64,000 bases of DNA from assembly GCA_003278095.1 (NCBI GenBank), contig QCHB01000010.1, positions 27,864 through 91,863 on the forward strand. The letters run 5' to 3'. The notes beneath the pieces are model-generated. The model did not search any database. It was not told the DNA's origin and saw only the letters and a program-made list of their open reading frames with translations. Positions 1 to 10,330 of this stretch are shown one piece after another (position 1 is the stretch's first letter; each line of letters starts with the position of its first letter). A program made the translations under genes and the position numbers. This DNA comes from SAR116 cluster bacterium AG-390-L20. Lineage in GTDB: Bacteria; Pseudomonadota; Alphaproteobacteria; Puniceispirillales; Marisalimonadaceae.

Positions 1-1345
1 TAGATATAACCAATCTTAAATTAGCTTCTACCATTTCTTTTTTAGCTCGAGCTGCTTCACGCTCTCCCCTTTGGATTATTTGTATAAGTTTTTTGTATTC
101 CTGAATAGGCAAACTAACATTATTTACAAAATCAAATACCTGATCACAAATTCCTACTATTTGGTCATTATATTCTGAGGCGAATTTATCCCAATTTTTT
201 GACTTCCCAGGCTTTATTGCCCAATTGTGGTTGATCTCATTACCTACCCAGCTGTTAATAAAATCCTTTCTTTTTACACCAGAGTTTTCAGCCAACCTTA
301 ATAAAGATCCTTCTACGTTAGTTATTTGCCTATTTAGACCATACATCTGATCTATAAGCTCCTCTTGTCTATTGTTATTGAGATAAATCTTTTCCATTTG
401 TTCAATAAGTAAAATCCTTAGTTCGTGTAATCTTTTTTCAGATCTTGGAACTAAATTTTCACCTTTTCTTAATCTTGCAATCCTTCTTTCACTAAGAGTA
501 AGAATTTCTTTAAAAGTTTTAGCAACTTCATCTATCATTTTTAGAATTTGTTCTTTAATTTCTGCTTCCATAGCGACTAAAGACAAATTAATATCATCTT
601 CCTCATTTTCGTCTTCACTATCATCTTCATTGACATCATCGTTATCGTCATTGTTGTTTGTTTTGTCTTTTTCTTTATTCTTCTCAAGAATATCGTCACT
701 TGTATTACTGACATCTATGTCATGCATTTTTAATGTTGGATTTAAATGATTTGATTTATCATTTTTAAGATTATCATTTGAAATTTCGGGTTCATTAGCC
801 CCACCATTAATACGGGCATAAGTTGTTTCAAGATCAATAATGTCTCTTAACAACATTGTTCCATCATCAACTTCATCTCTCCATTTTATAAAGGCTCTCA
901 TAGCTAGTGGTGATTCATAAATTCCACCAACCATTAACTCTCTTCCAGCTTCAATTCTCTTTGCAATAGAAATTTCACCTTCTCTTGACAAAAGCTCAAC
1001 TGATCCCATTTCTTTCAAATACATTCTTACGGGGTCATCAGAACGAGCACCCTCTTCATCAGATAAATTTCCAACATTTTTATCATCTGATTCTTCTAAG
1101 GAAGTTTCTTCTTGCTGGTCAACTATATTTAAACCCATATCATTAATCGCGGAATGAATATCTTCAATCTGTTCTGAAGAATATTCTCCTGGTGGTAGAG
1201 CGGAGTTTAAATCGTCTAACGTAACAAAACCGTTTACCTTACCCTTTTTAATAAGTGATTTAATAGCAGAATTATTAAGATCTAAAATAGGGCTGTCATT
1301 AATATTTTTATTAGAATTTCTTTTATTTTCAGTTTTGGCCAGCAT
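1..1345 (-). CDS. rpoD: RNA polymerase primary sigma factor RpoD (sigma-70), 3' part missing
   Basis: Housekeeping sigma factor that directs core RNA polymerase to most promoters. About 448 codons are present. The N-terminus begins MLAKTENKRNSNKN, followed by a region 1.1-like segment (VNGFVTLDDLNSALP), region 1.2 (DDPVRMYLKEMGSVELLSREGEI), a long non-conserved segment with a very acidic Asp/Glu/Asn stretch (about 590-690), and the start of region 2 (EANLRLVIS) at the window edge. Regions 2-4 lie off the left end. ATG at 1343-1345 is chosen because an in-frame stop lies just upstream. It sits 19 bases after dnaG, the usual alphaproteobacterial dnaG-rpoD arrangement. Confidence 0.95.
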   Translation of the reverse strand, partial: MLAKTENKRNSNKNINDSPILDLNNSAIKSLIKKGKVNGFVTLDDLNSALPPGEYSSEQIEDIHSAINDMGLNIVDQQEETSLEESDDKNVGNLSDEEGARSDDPVRMYLKEMGSVELLSREGEISIAKRIEAGRELMVGGIYESPLAMRAFIKWRDEVDDGTMLLRDIIDLETTYARINGGANEPEISNDNLKNDKSNHLNPTLKMHDIDVSNTSDDILEKNKEKDKTNNNDDNDDVNEDDSEDENEEDDINLSLVAMEAEIKEQILKMIDEVAKTFKEILTLSERRIARLRKGENLVPRSEKRLHELRILLIEQMEKIYLNNNRQEELIDQMYGLNRQITNVEGSLLRLAENSGVKRKDFINSWVGNEINHNWAIKPGKSKNWDKFASEYNDQIVGICDQVFDFVNNVSLPIQEYKKLIQIIQRGEREAARAKKEMVEANLRLVIS

Positions 1346-1364
1346 AAATTATCTCATTTCAATT

Positions 1365-3050
1365 TTAATTATTCTCAGAAAAACTAATCTTCCTTATATC
1401 AACTAAGTCCAATAATTCCTGAAAAATTTTTTTTACATTTTCATCATTTATATTTTTCAAATCTAAATTTAATCTTGAAGGATAATTACTTTGCATAAAA
1501 TTTTTAATTTGGATAGTAAAACCTTTAGTTATCATATCTTGCTGTAAATCTTTAGAATTTATTTGAGGTGATTTACTAACTGATTCTAAAATTGCTTGCT
1601 TCAATTCATTTAAATCCGCTTTTCTAAAATCAATTAAAGAAATTTTTTCATCAAATTCCAAGCTTATTTTAGGCGACAATAACATAATATAAATAATTGC
1701 TCCAATTTTAATTTCAATACCAGTTTTAGGCAGATTTCTTTTAATTGAAAATAAATTATAATTAAAAACTTCTAAATTATTCAATTTGTGAAATGGATTG
1801 CTATTTTTCTTTCTAAATAATTTAATTCTTTTTTCAATTTCATCTCTAAATGCTTGTTTAATATTAATATTTTCAATTAAATTAACTTTACTTCTTAAAT
1901 AATTCCAAAAAAAAGCATGACTTTCAGGGTCATTTTCTCTAATTTTTTTTAAACCTTGCATCCATATCATGTCTAAAGCACCCACAGCTTTATCTAAAAT
2001 TTTTTCAAATTCATTTAAGCCATTTTTATTAATAAATTCTTCTGGATCTAGACGGTCTGGTAGAAAAACAAATTTTAATTTTTTGTTTAATTTCAGCTTT
2101 GGCAGATATTTTTCGAATACTCTTAATGTAGCGTTTTGACCTGCATTATCTCCGTCAAAAACCAGGAAAGCTTCATCAGATATATTAAAAATATTTTCAA
2201 TCTGGTTTTCTGTTAATGCTGTACCTAAGGAAGCAACAGCAGGATATCCATGTGAAGTTAATGAAATCACATCCATATAACCTTCACAAACGACTAATCT
2301 TTTATTATTCAGATATTTTTTTGCATTTATAACTCCAAACAATTGTTTACTCTTGTGGAATAAAAATGTTTCAGGAGAGTTTAAATATTTAGGATTACCT
2401 TCTCCTATCAATCTACCACCAAAAGCAATTACCTTTCCTGAGTTATTTAAAATAGGAATCATAAGCCTTTGCTGAAAATAAAAAACATGCTTTTTGTTTT
2501 GATTTTCTTTAACTAAACCAATTTCAATCATATCAGAAATAGAAAAGCCTTCTTCTTTCAAACGAAATACCAAATAATCGTTAGATTTAAGATTGCCAGA
2601 ATAACCTATTCTAAAATTTTGAATTATAGATTTATTTATTCCTCTTTCGTATAAGTAGTTTCTTGCCTTTTCTCCAATAGGGGCATTTAGATTTTGTATA
2701 TAAGAATCAGAAACCCTTTTTAAAAGATGAAGTTGATTCTTTAATTTTGGATTTTCAGACAACGTATCATAATTATAATTTATTCCTGCCTGATCTGCCA
2801 ATTTCTTCAAAGCATCTACAAAAGTTACATTTTCCATTTCCATAACATAAGTGAAAATGTCACCATTTTTTCCACATCCAAAACAATGAAAAAAACCTTT
2901 ATCATCCGAAACATTGAAAGAGGGTGTTTTTTCTTTATGAAAAGGACATAGAGCAATGTAATTAGATTTATCACGTCTTTTCAGAGATATATTTTTTCTA
3001 ATAACCTCAGATAATCTAATTGAACTTTTGATTTCTTCTTTTAAATCCAT
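1365..3050 (-). CDS. dnaG: DNA primase DnaG
   Basis: Synthesises RNA primers at the replication fork. The 561-residue protein has the N-terminal CHC2 zinc-binding domain (C35, H38, C56, C59), then a TOPRIM catalytic core with the CEGYMDV glutamate motif around residue 255 and the FDGDNAGQ Asp-x-Asp motif around residue 300, then a C-terminal region that would bind DnaB helicase. The length is slightly under the roughly 580-640 usual for the family. It lies between yqeY and rpoD on the same strand, probably one macromolecular-synthesis operon; the gap to yqeY is 31 bases. Confidence 0.97.
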   Translation of the reverse strand: MDLKEEIKSSIRLSEVIRKNISLKRRDKSNYIALCPFHKEKTPSFNVSDDKGFFHCFGCGKNGDIFTYVMEMENVTFVDALKKLADQAGINYNYDTLSENPKLKNQLHLLKRVSDSYIQNLNAPIGEKARNYLYERGINKSIIQNFRIGYSGNLKSNDYLVFRLKEEGFSISDMIEIGLVKENQNKKHVFYFQQRLMIPILNNSGKVIAFGGRLIGEGNPKYLNSPETFLFHKSKQLFGVINAKKYLNNKRLVVCEGYMDVISLTSHGYPAVASLGTALTENQIENIFNISDEAFLVFDGDNAGQNATLRVFEKYLPKLKLNKKLKFVFLPDRLDPEEFINKNGLNEFEKILDKAVGALDMIWMQGLKKIRENDPESHAFFWNYLRSKVNLIENINIKQAFRDEIEKRIKLFRKKNSNPFHKLNNLEVFNYNLFSIKRNLPKTGIEIKIGAIIYIMLLSPKISLEFDEKISLIDFRKADLNELKQAILESVSKSPQINSKDLQQDMITKGFTIQIKNFMQSNYPSRLNLDLKNINDENVKKIFQELLDLVDIRKISFSENN

Positions 3051-3081
3051 TTTATACTTATTTTTTTATCAATTAAATTTA

Positions 3082-3543
3082 TTAACTAGTTAGCTTACTT
3101 TTTACAATTTTACTCACATCCCCAAAGTCCATTTCTCCATTGTGCTTTTCTTTTAATAATTTTATTACTTTACCCATCTCTTTCATAGAAGAGGCTTCAC
3201 ATGATTTTATAGTTATATCAATAATATTGTTTATTTCCTCCCTAGATAGTTGTTTGGGTAAAAACTTAGAAATTATTTCTATTTCATTTTGTTCTTTTTT
3301 TGCTAAGTCTTCCCTTTTACCCTCCAAATACATTTCTATAGACGATTTTCTTTGTTTTATCATTCTCTGAAGAAGAGAAATTATTTCTTCATCGTTTATA
3401 CCTAAGTCATTTCCTTTACCTTTAGCTATTATATCTCCATCTTTAATTGAAGCTATAACTAGTCTTAAGGTACTAATTAAATCAACATTTTTTTTGATCA
3501 TTGCTTCTTTTAAATTATTTTTTATATCTTCTCTTATAGTCAT
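3082..3543 (-). CDS. GatB/YqeY domain protein
   Basis: A 153-residue free-standing YqeY domain, homologous to the C-terminal tRNA-binding tail of the GatB/GatE amidotransferase subunits. The N-terminus (MTIREDIKNNLKEAMIKKN) and the KFLPKQLSREEI segment are typical. The family's role is still uncertain; a link to tRNA metabolism is inferred from homology. It is the first gene of a likely yqeY-dnaG-rpoD transcript, with an AGGA-type ribosome site just before the ATG. Confidence 0.88.
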   Translation of the reverse strand: MTIREDIKNNLKEAMIKKNVDLISTLRLVIASIKDGDIIAKGKGNDLGINDEEIISLLQRMIKQRKSSIEMYLEGKREDLAKKEQNEIEIISKFLPKQLSREEINNIIDITIKSCEASSMKEMGKVIKLLKEKHNGEMDFGDVSKIVKSKLTS

Positions 3544-3752
3544 TGCTTTTTCCTAAATTTTATTATTAATATTGTAAGTGTAAATACCAATAAAAATATA
3601 TGAAATCTGTATTAATTTAACTAATTTTTTTTAATTTTATTGACGAAAATAATAATACATTCTAATTACATCTTTGATGAAAAAAATATGTAAAAATTAT
3701 TTAGTTTTTATTCCCAAAATTTTATTAATATCTTATTTCTTATGCTTGAACT

Positions 3753-3758
3753 TATAAT
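3753..3758 (+). promoter_or_regulatory. Possible -10 element for carAB
   Basis: A perfect TATAAT lies 17 bases before the carA ATG, which is preceded by AAGGGG at 3766-3771. If used, transcription would begin almost at the ribosome site, giving a very short leader. I see no good -35 at 16-18 bases upstream, and AT-rich DNA produces such hexamers by chance. The rest of the 232-base gap (3544-3775), the longest in the window, shows only AT-rich sequence, including a TTGACG at about 3640 without a matching -10. Confidence 0.3.
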
Positions 3759-3775
3759 AACAATTAAGGGGTGGA

Positions 3776-5005
3776 ATGAAAAAATCAAATCAAAAAAAAG
3801 AATTTCCAAATAACGGTTATATTCCATTTGATTTAGACAAAATTAATAGAAAAATATTAGATAGTATATTAGTTTTAAGTGACGGTTCACATTTTTTTGG
3901 GACATCTTTTGGTTCAAAAAAAAGAAGTCTTGGAGAATTATGTTTTAATACTTCTCTTACAGGCTATCAAGAAATAATTACAGATCCTTCTTATGCGGGT
4001 CAGATAATTACGTTTACTTTTCCTCATATTGGAAATATAGGTTCAAATAGTTCTGATGATGAAGGACAAACTGGATCTGTGGCAGGAATTGTTGTAAGAC
4101 AACTTCCATCATCTCCATCTAATTGGCGTTCAGAAAAAAGCTTTAATGATTGGTTAATTTTTAACAATATTCCTGGGATTTATGGAATTGACACTCGCTT
4201 ACTAACTAAGACCATACGCAAATATAAAAGTTGTAATGCGATGATATGTTATGATGAAAACGGTAATTTTAATTTAAATGAATTGAAATCTGAATTAAAT
4301 AAACACCCTAAAATGGATGGTTTAAATCTATCGTCTTTTGTAACCACAAAGAAACAATACAAATTTACTGAACGTCCTCACAAATTATTATCCAAAAAAA
4401 ATATGGAAAATAGAATTTTTAAACCAAAAATAGCTGTTATCGATTTTGGTGTTAAACGAAATATACTAAGGCACTTAGTAAATTTAAATGCTGATGTTGT
4501 TGTGTTACCAGAAGATACTAATTTTGAAAAAATTGAAAATTTTGAACCAGATGGAATTTTCTTATCTAACGGACCAGGAGATCCTGCAGCAACAGAAATA
4601 AAATGTAGAAAACTACTTAAGTCAATATTCAAGTTAAATATTCCCGTTTTTGGAATATGTATTGGTCATCAATTAATTGGGCTATCTTTTGGTGCTACAA
4701 CTAGTAAAATGTCACAAGGACATAGAGGGGCTAATCACCCAGTTAAAAATTTATTAAATAACAAGGTTGAAATAACAAGCCAAAATCACGGTTATCAAAT
4801 AGATATAAATTCTCTTCCTAAATGTTTTGAAATTACTCACACCTCTTTGTTTGATAGCTCAATAGAAGGCCTCAAACATAGAAATCTTCCAATCTTTTCT
4901 GTACAATACCATCCTGAAGCCTCTCCTGGACCAACTGAGTCCTCTTATCTATTTGAAGAATTTTTAAATTGTATAAAAGTATCAAAAAATGCCAAAACGA
5001 AGTGA
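3776..5005 (+). CDS. carA: Carbamoyl-phosphate synthase small subunit
   Basis: Glutaminase subunit that feeds ammonia to CarB for carbamoyl phosphate, the precursor of arginine and pyrimidines. The 409-residue protein has the CPSase small-chain N-domain ([28 protein letters not shown] signature around 50-75) and a class I glutamine amidotransferase domain from about 218, with nucleophile Cys295 in GICIGH and the YHPEASPGP His/Glu pair near 380. The N-terminus carries roughly 25 extra residues compared with E. coli. Its 3' end overlaps carB by 17 bases, implying translational coupling. Confidence 0.97.
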   Translation: MKKSNQKKEFPNNGYIPFDLDKINRKILDSILVLSDGSHFFGTSFGSKKRSLGELCFNTSLTGYQEIITDPSYAGQIITFTFPHIGNIGSNSSDDEGQTGSVAGIVVRQLPSSPSNWRSEKSFNDWLIFNNIPGIYGIDTRLLTKTIRKYKSCNAMICYDENGNFNLNELKSELNKHPKMDGLNLSSFVTTKKQYKFTERPHKLLSKKNMENRIFKPKIAVIDFGVKRNILRHLVNLNADVVVLPEDTNFEKIENFEPDGIFLSNGPGDPAATEIKCRKLLKSIFKLNIPVFGICIGHQLIGLSFGATTSKMSQGHRGANHPVKNLLNNKVEITSQNHGYQIDINSLPKCFEITHTSLFDSSIEGLKHRNLPIFSVQYHPEASPGPTESSYLFEEFLNCIKVSKNAKTK

Positions 5006-8000
5006 TATAAAATCAGTTTTAATTATTGGAGCGGGTCCTATTGTTATTGGCCAAGCTTGCGAATTTGACTACTCAGGTGCTCAAGCATGTAAAGCTCTTA
5101 TGGAAGAAGGTATAAGAGTAATTTTAATAAATTCTAACCCTGCCACTATTATGACAGACCCAATAATGGCAGACGCAACTTATATTGAGCCTATAGAGAA
5201 AAATACAATTGAAAAAATCATACAAATAGAAAAACCTGATGCAATTCTTCCAACTATGGGTGGACAAACAGCTTTAAATGCTACCTTGGAATTATATAAT
5301 TCAGGTATCCTTAAAAAAAATGACGTAGAAATTATTGGTGCCAAACCAGTCTCTATTAATAAAGCTGAGGATAGGGAATTATTTAAAAAGAGTATGAACA
5401 AAATTGGATTAGCTTCAGCAAGAGCAAAAATTGCTAAAAATCTTGATGAGGCTAATTCAGCATTAAATTTTGTAGGATTACCGGCTATTATTAGGCCATC
5501 CTTCACCCTTGGTGGGGAAGGAGGAGGCATAGCATACAATAAAGAAGAATTCATTGAGATAGTTTCTAATGGACTTAAATTATCTCCAAACACAGAAGTA
5601 CTTATTGAAGAGTCTCTTCTTGGTTGGAAAGAGTATGAAATGGAAGTTGTTAGAGATCATTCTGATAACTGTATAATTATATGTTCTATTGAAAATGTAG
5701 ATCCAATGGGCGTACATACTGGAGATTCAATAACTGTGGCTCCGGCACTAACTCTCTCTGACAAAGAATATCAAAAAATGCGTAATGCCAGTATTGCGGT
5801 ACTTAGAGAAATCGGTGTTGATACTGGTGGTTCAAATGTACAATTTGCCCTTAATCCAATTGATGGTAGATTAATTGTAATCGAAATGAATCCAAGAGTT
5901 AGTAGATCATCTGCGTTAGCTTCTAAAGCGACTGGTTTTCCTATAGCTAAAGTTGCTGCCAAACTTGCCATTGGATATAATTTAGACGAATTACAAAATG
6001 ATATTACAAAATCTACACCTGCAAGTTTTGAGCCTACCATAGACTATGTGGTTACAAAAATACCTCGTTTTACATTTGAAAAATTTCCTGGAAGTAATAA
6101 TTTTTTATCAACTTCCATGAAATCTGTAGGAGAGGCAATGGCAATTGGAAGATCATTTCAAGAATCTCTTCAAAAAGCTCTTAGATCTCTAGAAATAGAT
6201 TTATCAGGTTTAAATGATGTACCTTTTCCATCTCAAAATGAAGCATTAAATGACAAAGACAATATATCTGGCTGGTTAGCTGAACAAGTTCCTGAAAGAA
6301 TTTTAAGAATATCTACAGCATTAAGATGTAAAGTCTCAGTTGAAGATATTTCAAAAATTACTGGATGGGATAAATGGTTTTTAGAACAGATAGCCGGTAT
6401 AATAAACGTTGAGGAAAAATTAAAAGAAAACTTAGTCCCTCTAGACGAAATATTTCTACGAAACATAAAGTCTATGGGTTTTTCTGATAAACGTATATCA
6501 GAATTAACTAATTTAAACGTCCAGAAAATATCTATGCTTCGTTATAAACTAAAAATTTTTCCATCTTACAAGAGGGTTGATACATGTGCTGCCGAATTTT
6601 TTTCTGAAACAGCTTACTTGTATAGTTCTTATGAGCAGAATAATATTAATGAATGCGAGGTTTACCCTTCCACAAAAAATAAAGTTATTATTCTTGGAGG
6701 AGGTCCAAATAGAATAGGTCAGGGTATAGAGTTTGACTATTGTTGTGTTCATGCTGCATACAGTTTAACAGAAGCAGGCTACGAAACTATTATGATCAAT
6801 TGTAATCCTGAAACAGTTTCTACTGATTATGATACGTCCGATAAGTTATATTTTGAACCTCTAACTCATGAAGATGTTCTTTCTATTATTGAAAAAGAAA
6901 ATCAAAATGGAAAGGTGATTGGAGCAATAGTGCAATTAGGAGGACAAACACCTCTTAAAATTTCATCTGGTCTAGAAAAAGCAGGAATAAAAATTTTAGG
7001 AACATCTGTAAAAGCTATAGATTTAGCTGAAGATAGAAAGAGCTTTAAAGAACTACTGCAAACATTAGAACTTAATCAGCCATTAAATGACGTTGCAAGT
7101 AGTAAAAACGAGGCTATTGAAACAGCTAATAAAATTGGTTTTCCAGTTGTAATAAGACCCAGTTATGTTCTTGGTGGTCGTGCTATGGAAATAGTTTATA
7201 ATAATGATCAGTTGCGAGTATATATAAATGACGCTGTAAAAGTCTCTGGAAATAATCCTGTACTCATAGATAGTTTTTTAAAAAATGCAATTGAAGTTGA
7301 TGTTGACGCTATATCTGATGGAGAAGAAACATTTATTGCAGGTATTATGGAACATATAGAAGAAGCAGGCATCCATTCTGGTGACTCAGCTTGTGCCCTT
7401 CCACCTCAAACTCTTGATAAACAAATTATTAACGAAATAATTTCACAAACTAAAAAACTTGCTAAAGGATTAAAGGTCATCGGTTTTATTAATATACAAT
7501 TCGCAATTCAAAGTAATAGAATTTTTATATTAGAGGTTAATCCTCGAGGTAGTAGAACAATCCCTTTCGTTGCTAAATCAACTGGTATTCCTCTTGTAAA
7601 AATAGCATCGCAAATTATGATAGGAAAAAAATTGTCAGATTTTGAACTTACCCAAAATAAAATGAGACACATATCTGTAAAAGAAGCCGTTTTTCCTTTT
7701 GCAAGATTCCCAGGAACAGATGTAATTCTGGGACCAGAAATGAAGTCTACTGGTGAAGTTATGGGAATAGGATCAACTTTTGGTGAAGCTTTTGCAAAAA
7801 GTCAGCTTGGTGCAAATATTAATTTACCACTAGAGGGTCAAGTTTTTATTTCTATCAAGGATGATGATAAAAAGAATATCATTGCGATTGCAAAGGACTT
7901 TAAAAATTTAGGTTTTAAAATATGCGCTACAAGTGGAACAGCTAAGAAATTAAATGATAATAATGTTGATACTAAATATATTAAAAAAGTAATTGAGGGT

Positions 8001-8228
8001 AGACCAAATGCAGTTGATGCAATGTTATCTAAAGAAATACAGCTAGTTATTAATACGGCAGAAGGAACAAATTCAATTAAAGACAGTTTCTCTCTTAGAC
8101 AAACTGCACTTATAAACAAAATTCCTTATTATACCACTCTTCAAGGTGCGCATGCAGCCGCATTAGCTATAAAATCAATAAAAAGTAAACATTTGAAAAT
8201 CAAATCTCTTCAATCATACTTTGAATAG
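4989..8228 (+). CDS. carB: Carbamoyl-phosphate synthase large subunit
   Basis: Synthesises carbamoyl phosphate from bicarbonate, ammonia and two ATP. The protein has 1079 residues, the usual full length. It is an internal duplication: two ATP-grasp halves, each beginning with a [20 protein letters not shown] motif (near residues 10 and 565) followed by an oligomerisation segment, and a C-terminal MGS-like allosteric domain (from about 940). The start within the end of carA is the normal coupled arrangement. Confidence 0.97.
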   Translation: MPKRSDIKSVLIIGAGPIVIGQACEFDYSGAQACKALMEEGIRVILINSNPATIMTDPIMADATYIEPIEKNTIEKIIQIEKPDAILPTMGGQTALNATLELYNSGILKKNDVEIIGAKPVSINKAEDRELFKKSMNKIGLASARAKIAKNLDEANSALNFVGLPAIIRPSFTLGGEGGGIAYNKEEFIEIVSNGLKLSPNTEVLIEESLLGWKEYEMEVVRDHSDNCIIICSIENVDPMGVHTGDSITVAPALTLSDKEYQKMRNASIAVLREIGVDTGGSNVQFALNPIDGRLIVIEMNPRVSRSSALASKATGFPIAKVAAKLAIGYNLDELQNDITKSTPASFEPTIDYVVTKIPRFTFEKFPGSNNFLSTSMKSVGEAMAIGRSFQESLQKALRSLEIDLSGLNDVPFPSQNEALNDKDNISGWLAEQVPERILRISTALRCKVSVEDISKITGWDKWFLEQIAGIINVEEKLKENLVPLDEIFLRNIKSMGFSDKRISELTNLNVQKISMLRYKLKIFPSYKRVDTCAAEFFSETAYLYSSYEQNNINECEVYPSTKNKVIILGGGPNRIGQGIEFDYCCVHAAYSLTEAGYETIMINCNPETVSTDYDTSDKLYFEPLTHEDVLSIIEKENQNGKVIGAIVQLGGQTPLKISSGLEKAGIKILGTSVKAIDLAEDRKSFKELLQTLELNQPLNDVASSKNEAIETANKIGFPVVIRPSYVLGGRAMEIVYNNDQLRVYINDAVKVSGNNPVLIDSFLKNAIEVDVDAISDGEETFIAGIMEHIEEAGIHSGDSACALPPQTLDKQIINEIISQTKKLAKGLKVIGFINIQFAIQSNRIFILEVNPRGSRTIPFVAKSTGIPLVKIASQIMIGKKLSDFELTQNKMRHISVKEAVFPFARFPGTDVILGPEMKSTGEVMGIGSTFGEAFAKSQLGANINLPLEGQVFISIKDDDKKNIIAIAKDFKNLGFKICATSGTAKKLNDNNVDTKYIKKVIEGRPNAVDAMLSKEIQLVINTAEGTNSIKDSFSLRQTALINKIPYYTTLQGAHAAALAIKSIKSKHLKIKSLQSYFE

Positions 8229-8238
8229 TATATTTTTT

Positions 8239-8258
8239 GTATTATATATTTATAATAC
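8239..8258. repeat. AT-only inverted repeat between carB and greA
   Basis: GTATTATA and TATAATAC form a perfect 8-bp stem around a TATT loop, followed 8 bases later by six T. It could be a weak terminator for carAB. The right arm also contains TATAAT and may instead be the greA -10 element. With no G/C pairs except the terminal one, neither reading is secure. Confidence 0.3.
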
Positions 8259-8282
8259 GATTCATTTTTTGGAAAATTTAAC

Positions 8283-8762
8283 ATGGATAAAATACCATTT
8301 ACATTATCTGGGCTTGAAAAGATTAAATCTGAACTTAATGATTTAAAAAAATCTGAACGACCTAAAGTGATACAAGCAATAGCCGCTGCCAGAGAACATG
8401 GTGATCTTAAAGAAAACGCTGAATACCACGCTGCAAAAGATAGACAATCATTTGTTGAAGGAAGAATTACAGAACTCGAGGACGTGACTAGTAGAGCCGA
8501 ATTAATAAATCTTAGTAAATTATCAGGTGAAACTGTAACTTTTGGGACTAAGGTCAAAATCTTAGATGAAGAGAATAATCACGAAATAGATTATCAAATA
8601 GTAGGACCATATGAAGCTAATCTGGAGTTAAAACTTATATCAATAGCTTCACCAATAGCTAAAGCATTAATAGGTAAAGAAGAAGGTGCATCCGTTGTTG
8701 TTTCCACTCCTAGTGGAACTAAACATTATGAAATATTGTCAATTGAAGTTATTCCGACATAA
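8283..8762 (+). CDS. greA: Transcription elongation factor GreA
   Basis: Rescues backtracked RNA polymerase by stimulating transcript cleavage. The 159-residue protein is full length, with an N-terminal coiled coil (about 10-75, including the REHGDLKENAEYHAAKDRQ tip with the acidic Asp/Glu pair) and a C-terminal FKBP-like domain ending GTKHYEILSIEVIPT. It follows carB by 54 bases, a common alphaproteobacterial order. Its last 14 bases overlap the end of the convergent Lrp gene. Confidence 0.96.
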   Translation: MDKIPFTLSGLEKIKSELNDLKKSERPKVIQAIAAAREHGDLKENAEYHAAKDRQSFVEGRITELEDVTSRAELINLSKLSGETVTFGTKVKILDEENNHEIDYQIVGPYEANLELKLISIASPIAKALIGKEEGASVVVSTPSGTKHYEILSIEVIPT

Positions 8763-9237
8763 TTTCAAATGGTATTTCTGGTAAACTTTTAATACTTCTT
8801 ATATTTAATGAAGTTTTAACATTACTAACTTTAGGAGCTTGAGTAAGATTTTTTGTTAAGAATGTTTGAAAATCATCCCAATCTTTAGCAACAATTTTTA
8901 AGAGGAAATCAACTTCTCCAACAAGCATATAGCATTCTCTTACTTCAGGAAAAAGAGAGATATAATTTTCAAAAATTTTTAGATCAGTTTCAGCTTGACT
9001 TTCAAGTCCTACATGAGCAAATACTGTTACTTTAAAACCTAAGAGTTCTGGGTTTAAAATAGCGTTATAACCACGAATGAAATTCCTGTTTTCTAAAGAT
9101 TTAACTCGTCTTAAACATGAAGGAGGAGAAATATTAACTATATGAGCTAATTCAACGTTGCTGATTTTGCCATTTTTTTGTAATTCGCTTAATATTGTAA
9201 GATCAATACTATCCAACTTAGTTTTTTCGTTTTTCAT
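8749..9237 (-). CDS. Lrp/AsnC family transcriptional regulator
   Basis: A 162-residue leucine-responsive-type regulator with an N-terminal helix-turn-helix (residues about 10-60: LDSIDLTILSELQKNGKIS, then SPPSCLRRVKSLE) and a C-terminal RAM/AsnC effector domain (VGEVDFLLKIVAKDW). The effector and targets cannot be read from sequence. It is divergent from the ELM1-like gene at 9368, and a palindrome lies in the shared intergenic region. It resembles the second Lrp gene at 54811 in layout and size but is clearly a different protein. Confidence 0.93.
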   Translation of the reverse strand: MKNEKTKLDSIDLTILSELQKNGKISNVELAHIVNISPPSCLRRVKSLENRNFIRGYNAILNPELLGFKVTVFAHVGLESQAETDLKIFENYISLFPEVRECYMLVGEVDFLLKIVAKDWDDFQTFLTKNLTQAPKVSNVKTSLNIRSIKSLPEIPFEIMSE

Positions 9238-9275
9238 TTTATTAATATTTCTTTATAATATTTAGTAAATAAATT

Positions 9276-9288
9276 GTAATAATATTAC
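9276..9288. promoter_or_regulatory. 13-bp palindrome upstream of the Lrp gene, possible operator
   Basis: GTAATAATATTAC is a perfect odd palindrome located about 40 bases upstream of the Lrp/AsnC start in the divergent gap 9238-9367. Autoregulation is common in this family, so it is a candidate operator. It matches the classical Lrp consensus poorly (about half of the positions), and simple AT composition can generate such sites. Confidence 0.3.
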
Positions 9289-9367
9289 TATAATGAGCCT
9301 ATATATACAATTTTATTTCAGAAAATAATTTAATATTAGAATATAATAAATTTTAGTGAGTTAGAAG

Positions 9368-10330
9368 TTGAAAACGTCAACAAAAATCGATGCTTGGATA
9401 ATAAGCGATGGAACAAAAGGAATGGAAAATCAGTCTCTAGCACTTGCTAAATTATTGAATATAAATTTTGAATTAGTTAAATATAATCCACCTTATTTGT
9501 TAAAAAAGTTTCCATTAATCAGAAAGTTATTTATTTCTTCTGTTAAAGACCATTTATTGAGAAAAAAATCTCCACCTTCTTTTATAATTACAACCGGCAA
9601 AAGAATGGCTGGAGTTTCAATTGCTTTAAAATTTATTCTGAAAGATAAAGTTAAAAATATTCATATTCAAAATCCTAGATTACCTTTTGAATATTTTGAT
9701 TTATTACTTATTCCCGAACACGACAACATAACTGCCAAAAATGTTATACAAACAAAAGGGGCACTTACTTTCTTTAATTTTAATGAATCAAATAAATTTA
9801 AAGAAAGAGAAATAAATTTGATTAAAGGAAGTAAAAAAAATCTTATTCTTTTAATGATTGGCGGGAATAATAAAAGATACAAACCTAAGAATTGTGATTA
9901 TTATTATTTAAGCATGAAAGTACTTGAAGCGACAAAAAATCTTGACTGTAAGTTACTTGTTTTGCTTTCCAGACGAACACCTTTAATGGCTGCTAAAATT
10001 TTAAATTATTCTTTTCTAAAACATAATGAAAATTTTCAAATAGTAACTTCATCTGAACAAAGCTTTTATCCAGAAATTTTGCAAATAGCTGATTATATCA
10101 TTGTAACCAGCGATAGTGTTAATATGGTTTCAGAAACTGCAACGTTACCTATACCTTTGTTTGTATCAAAGTTCACAAAAGAAACTGGCAAAATTTCTAA
10201 TTTCTTAAAAAATCTTGAAGACTTAGGAATTTTAAAAAGATTTGAAGGACAATTATTTCATTATTACAAAAATACTCTGAAAACCAATCAGGAAACTATT
10301 TTAAAAGTTAACAAGCTTTTGGGACTCTAA
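9368..10330 (+). CDS. ELM1/GtrOC1 family protein (DUF1022)
   Basis: A 320-residue protein similar to the ELM1 family, named for plant mitochondrial fission factors and common in alphaproteobacteria, where its role is not established. Visible features are the N-terminal AWIISDGTKGMENQSLALAKLL segment (about 9-30), LLMIGGNNKRY near 160, and a C-terminal SEQSFYPEILQIADYIIVTSDSVNMVSE block that looks like a GT-B glycosyltransferase sugar-nucleotide site. The best start is a TTG. The last 30 bases overlap the end of convergent selO. Confidence 0.75.
   Translation: MKTSTKIDAWIISDGTKGMENQSLALAKLLNINFELVKYNPPYLLKKFPLIRKLFISSVKDHLLRKKSPPSFIITTGKRMAGVSIALKFILKDKVKNIHIQNPRLPFEYFDLLLIPEHDNITAKNVIQTKGALTFFNFNESNKFKEREINLIKGSKKNLILLMIGGNNKRYKPKNCDYYYLSMKVLEATKNLDCKLLVLLSRRTPLMAAKILNYSFLKHNENFQIVTSSEQSFYPEILQIADYIIVTSDSVNMVSETATLPIPLFVSKFTKETGKISNFLKNLEDLGILKRFEGQLFHYYKNTLKTNQETILKVNKLLGL

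Noticed and set aside
3742..3816. Short open frame starting upstream of and overlapping the start of carA
   Set aside because: No ribosome site, overlaps the clear carA start in another frame, and its residues show no leader-peptide feature such as repeated arginine or pyrimidine-linked runs.
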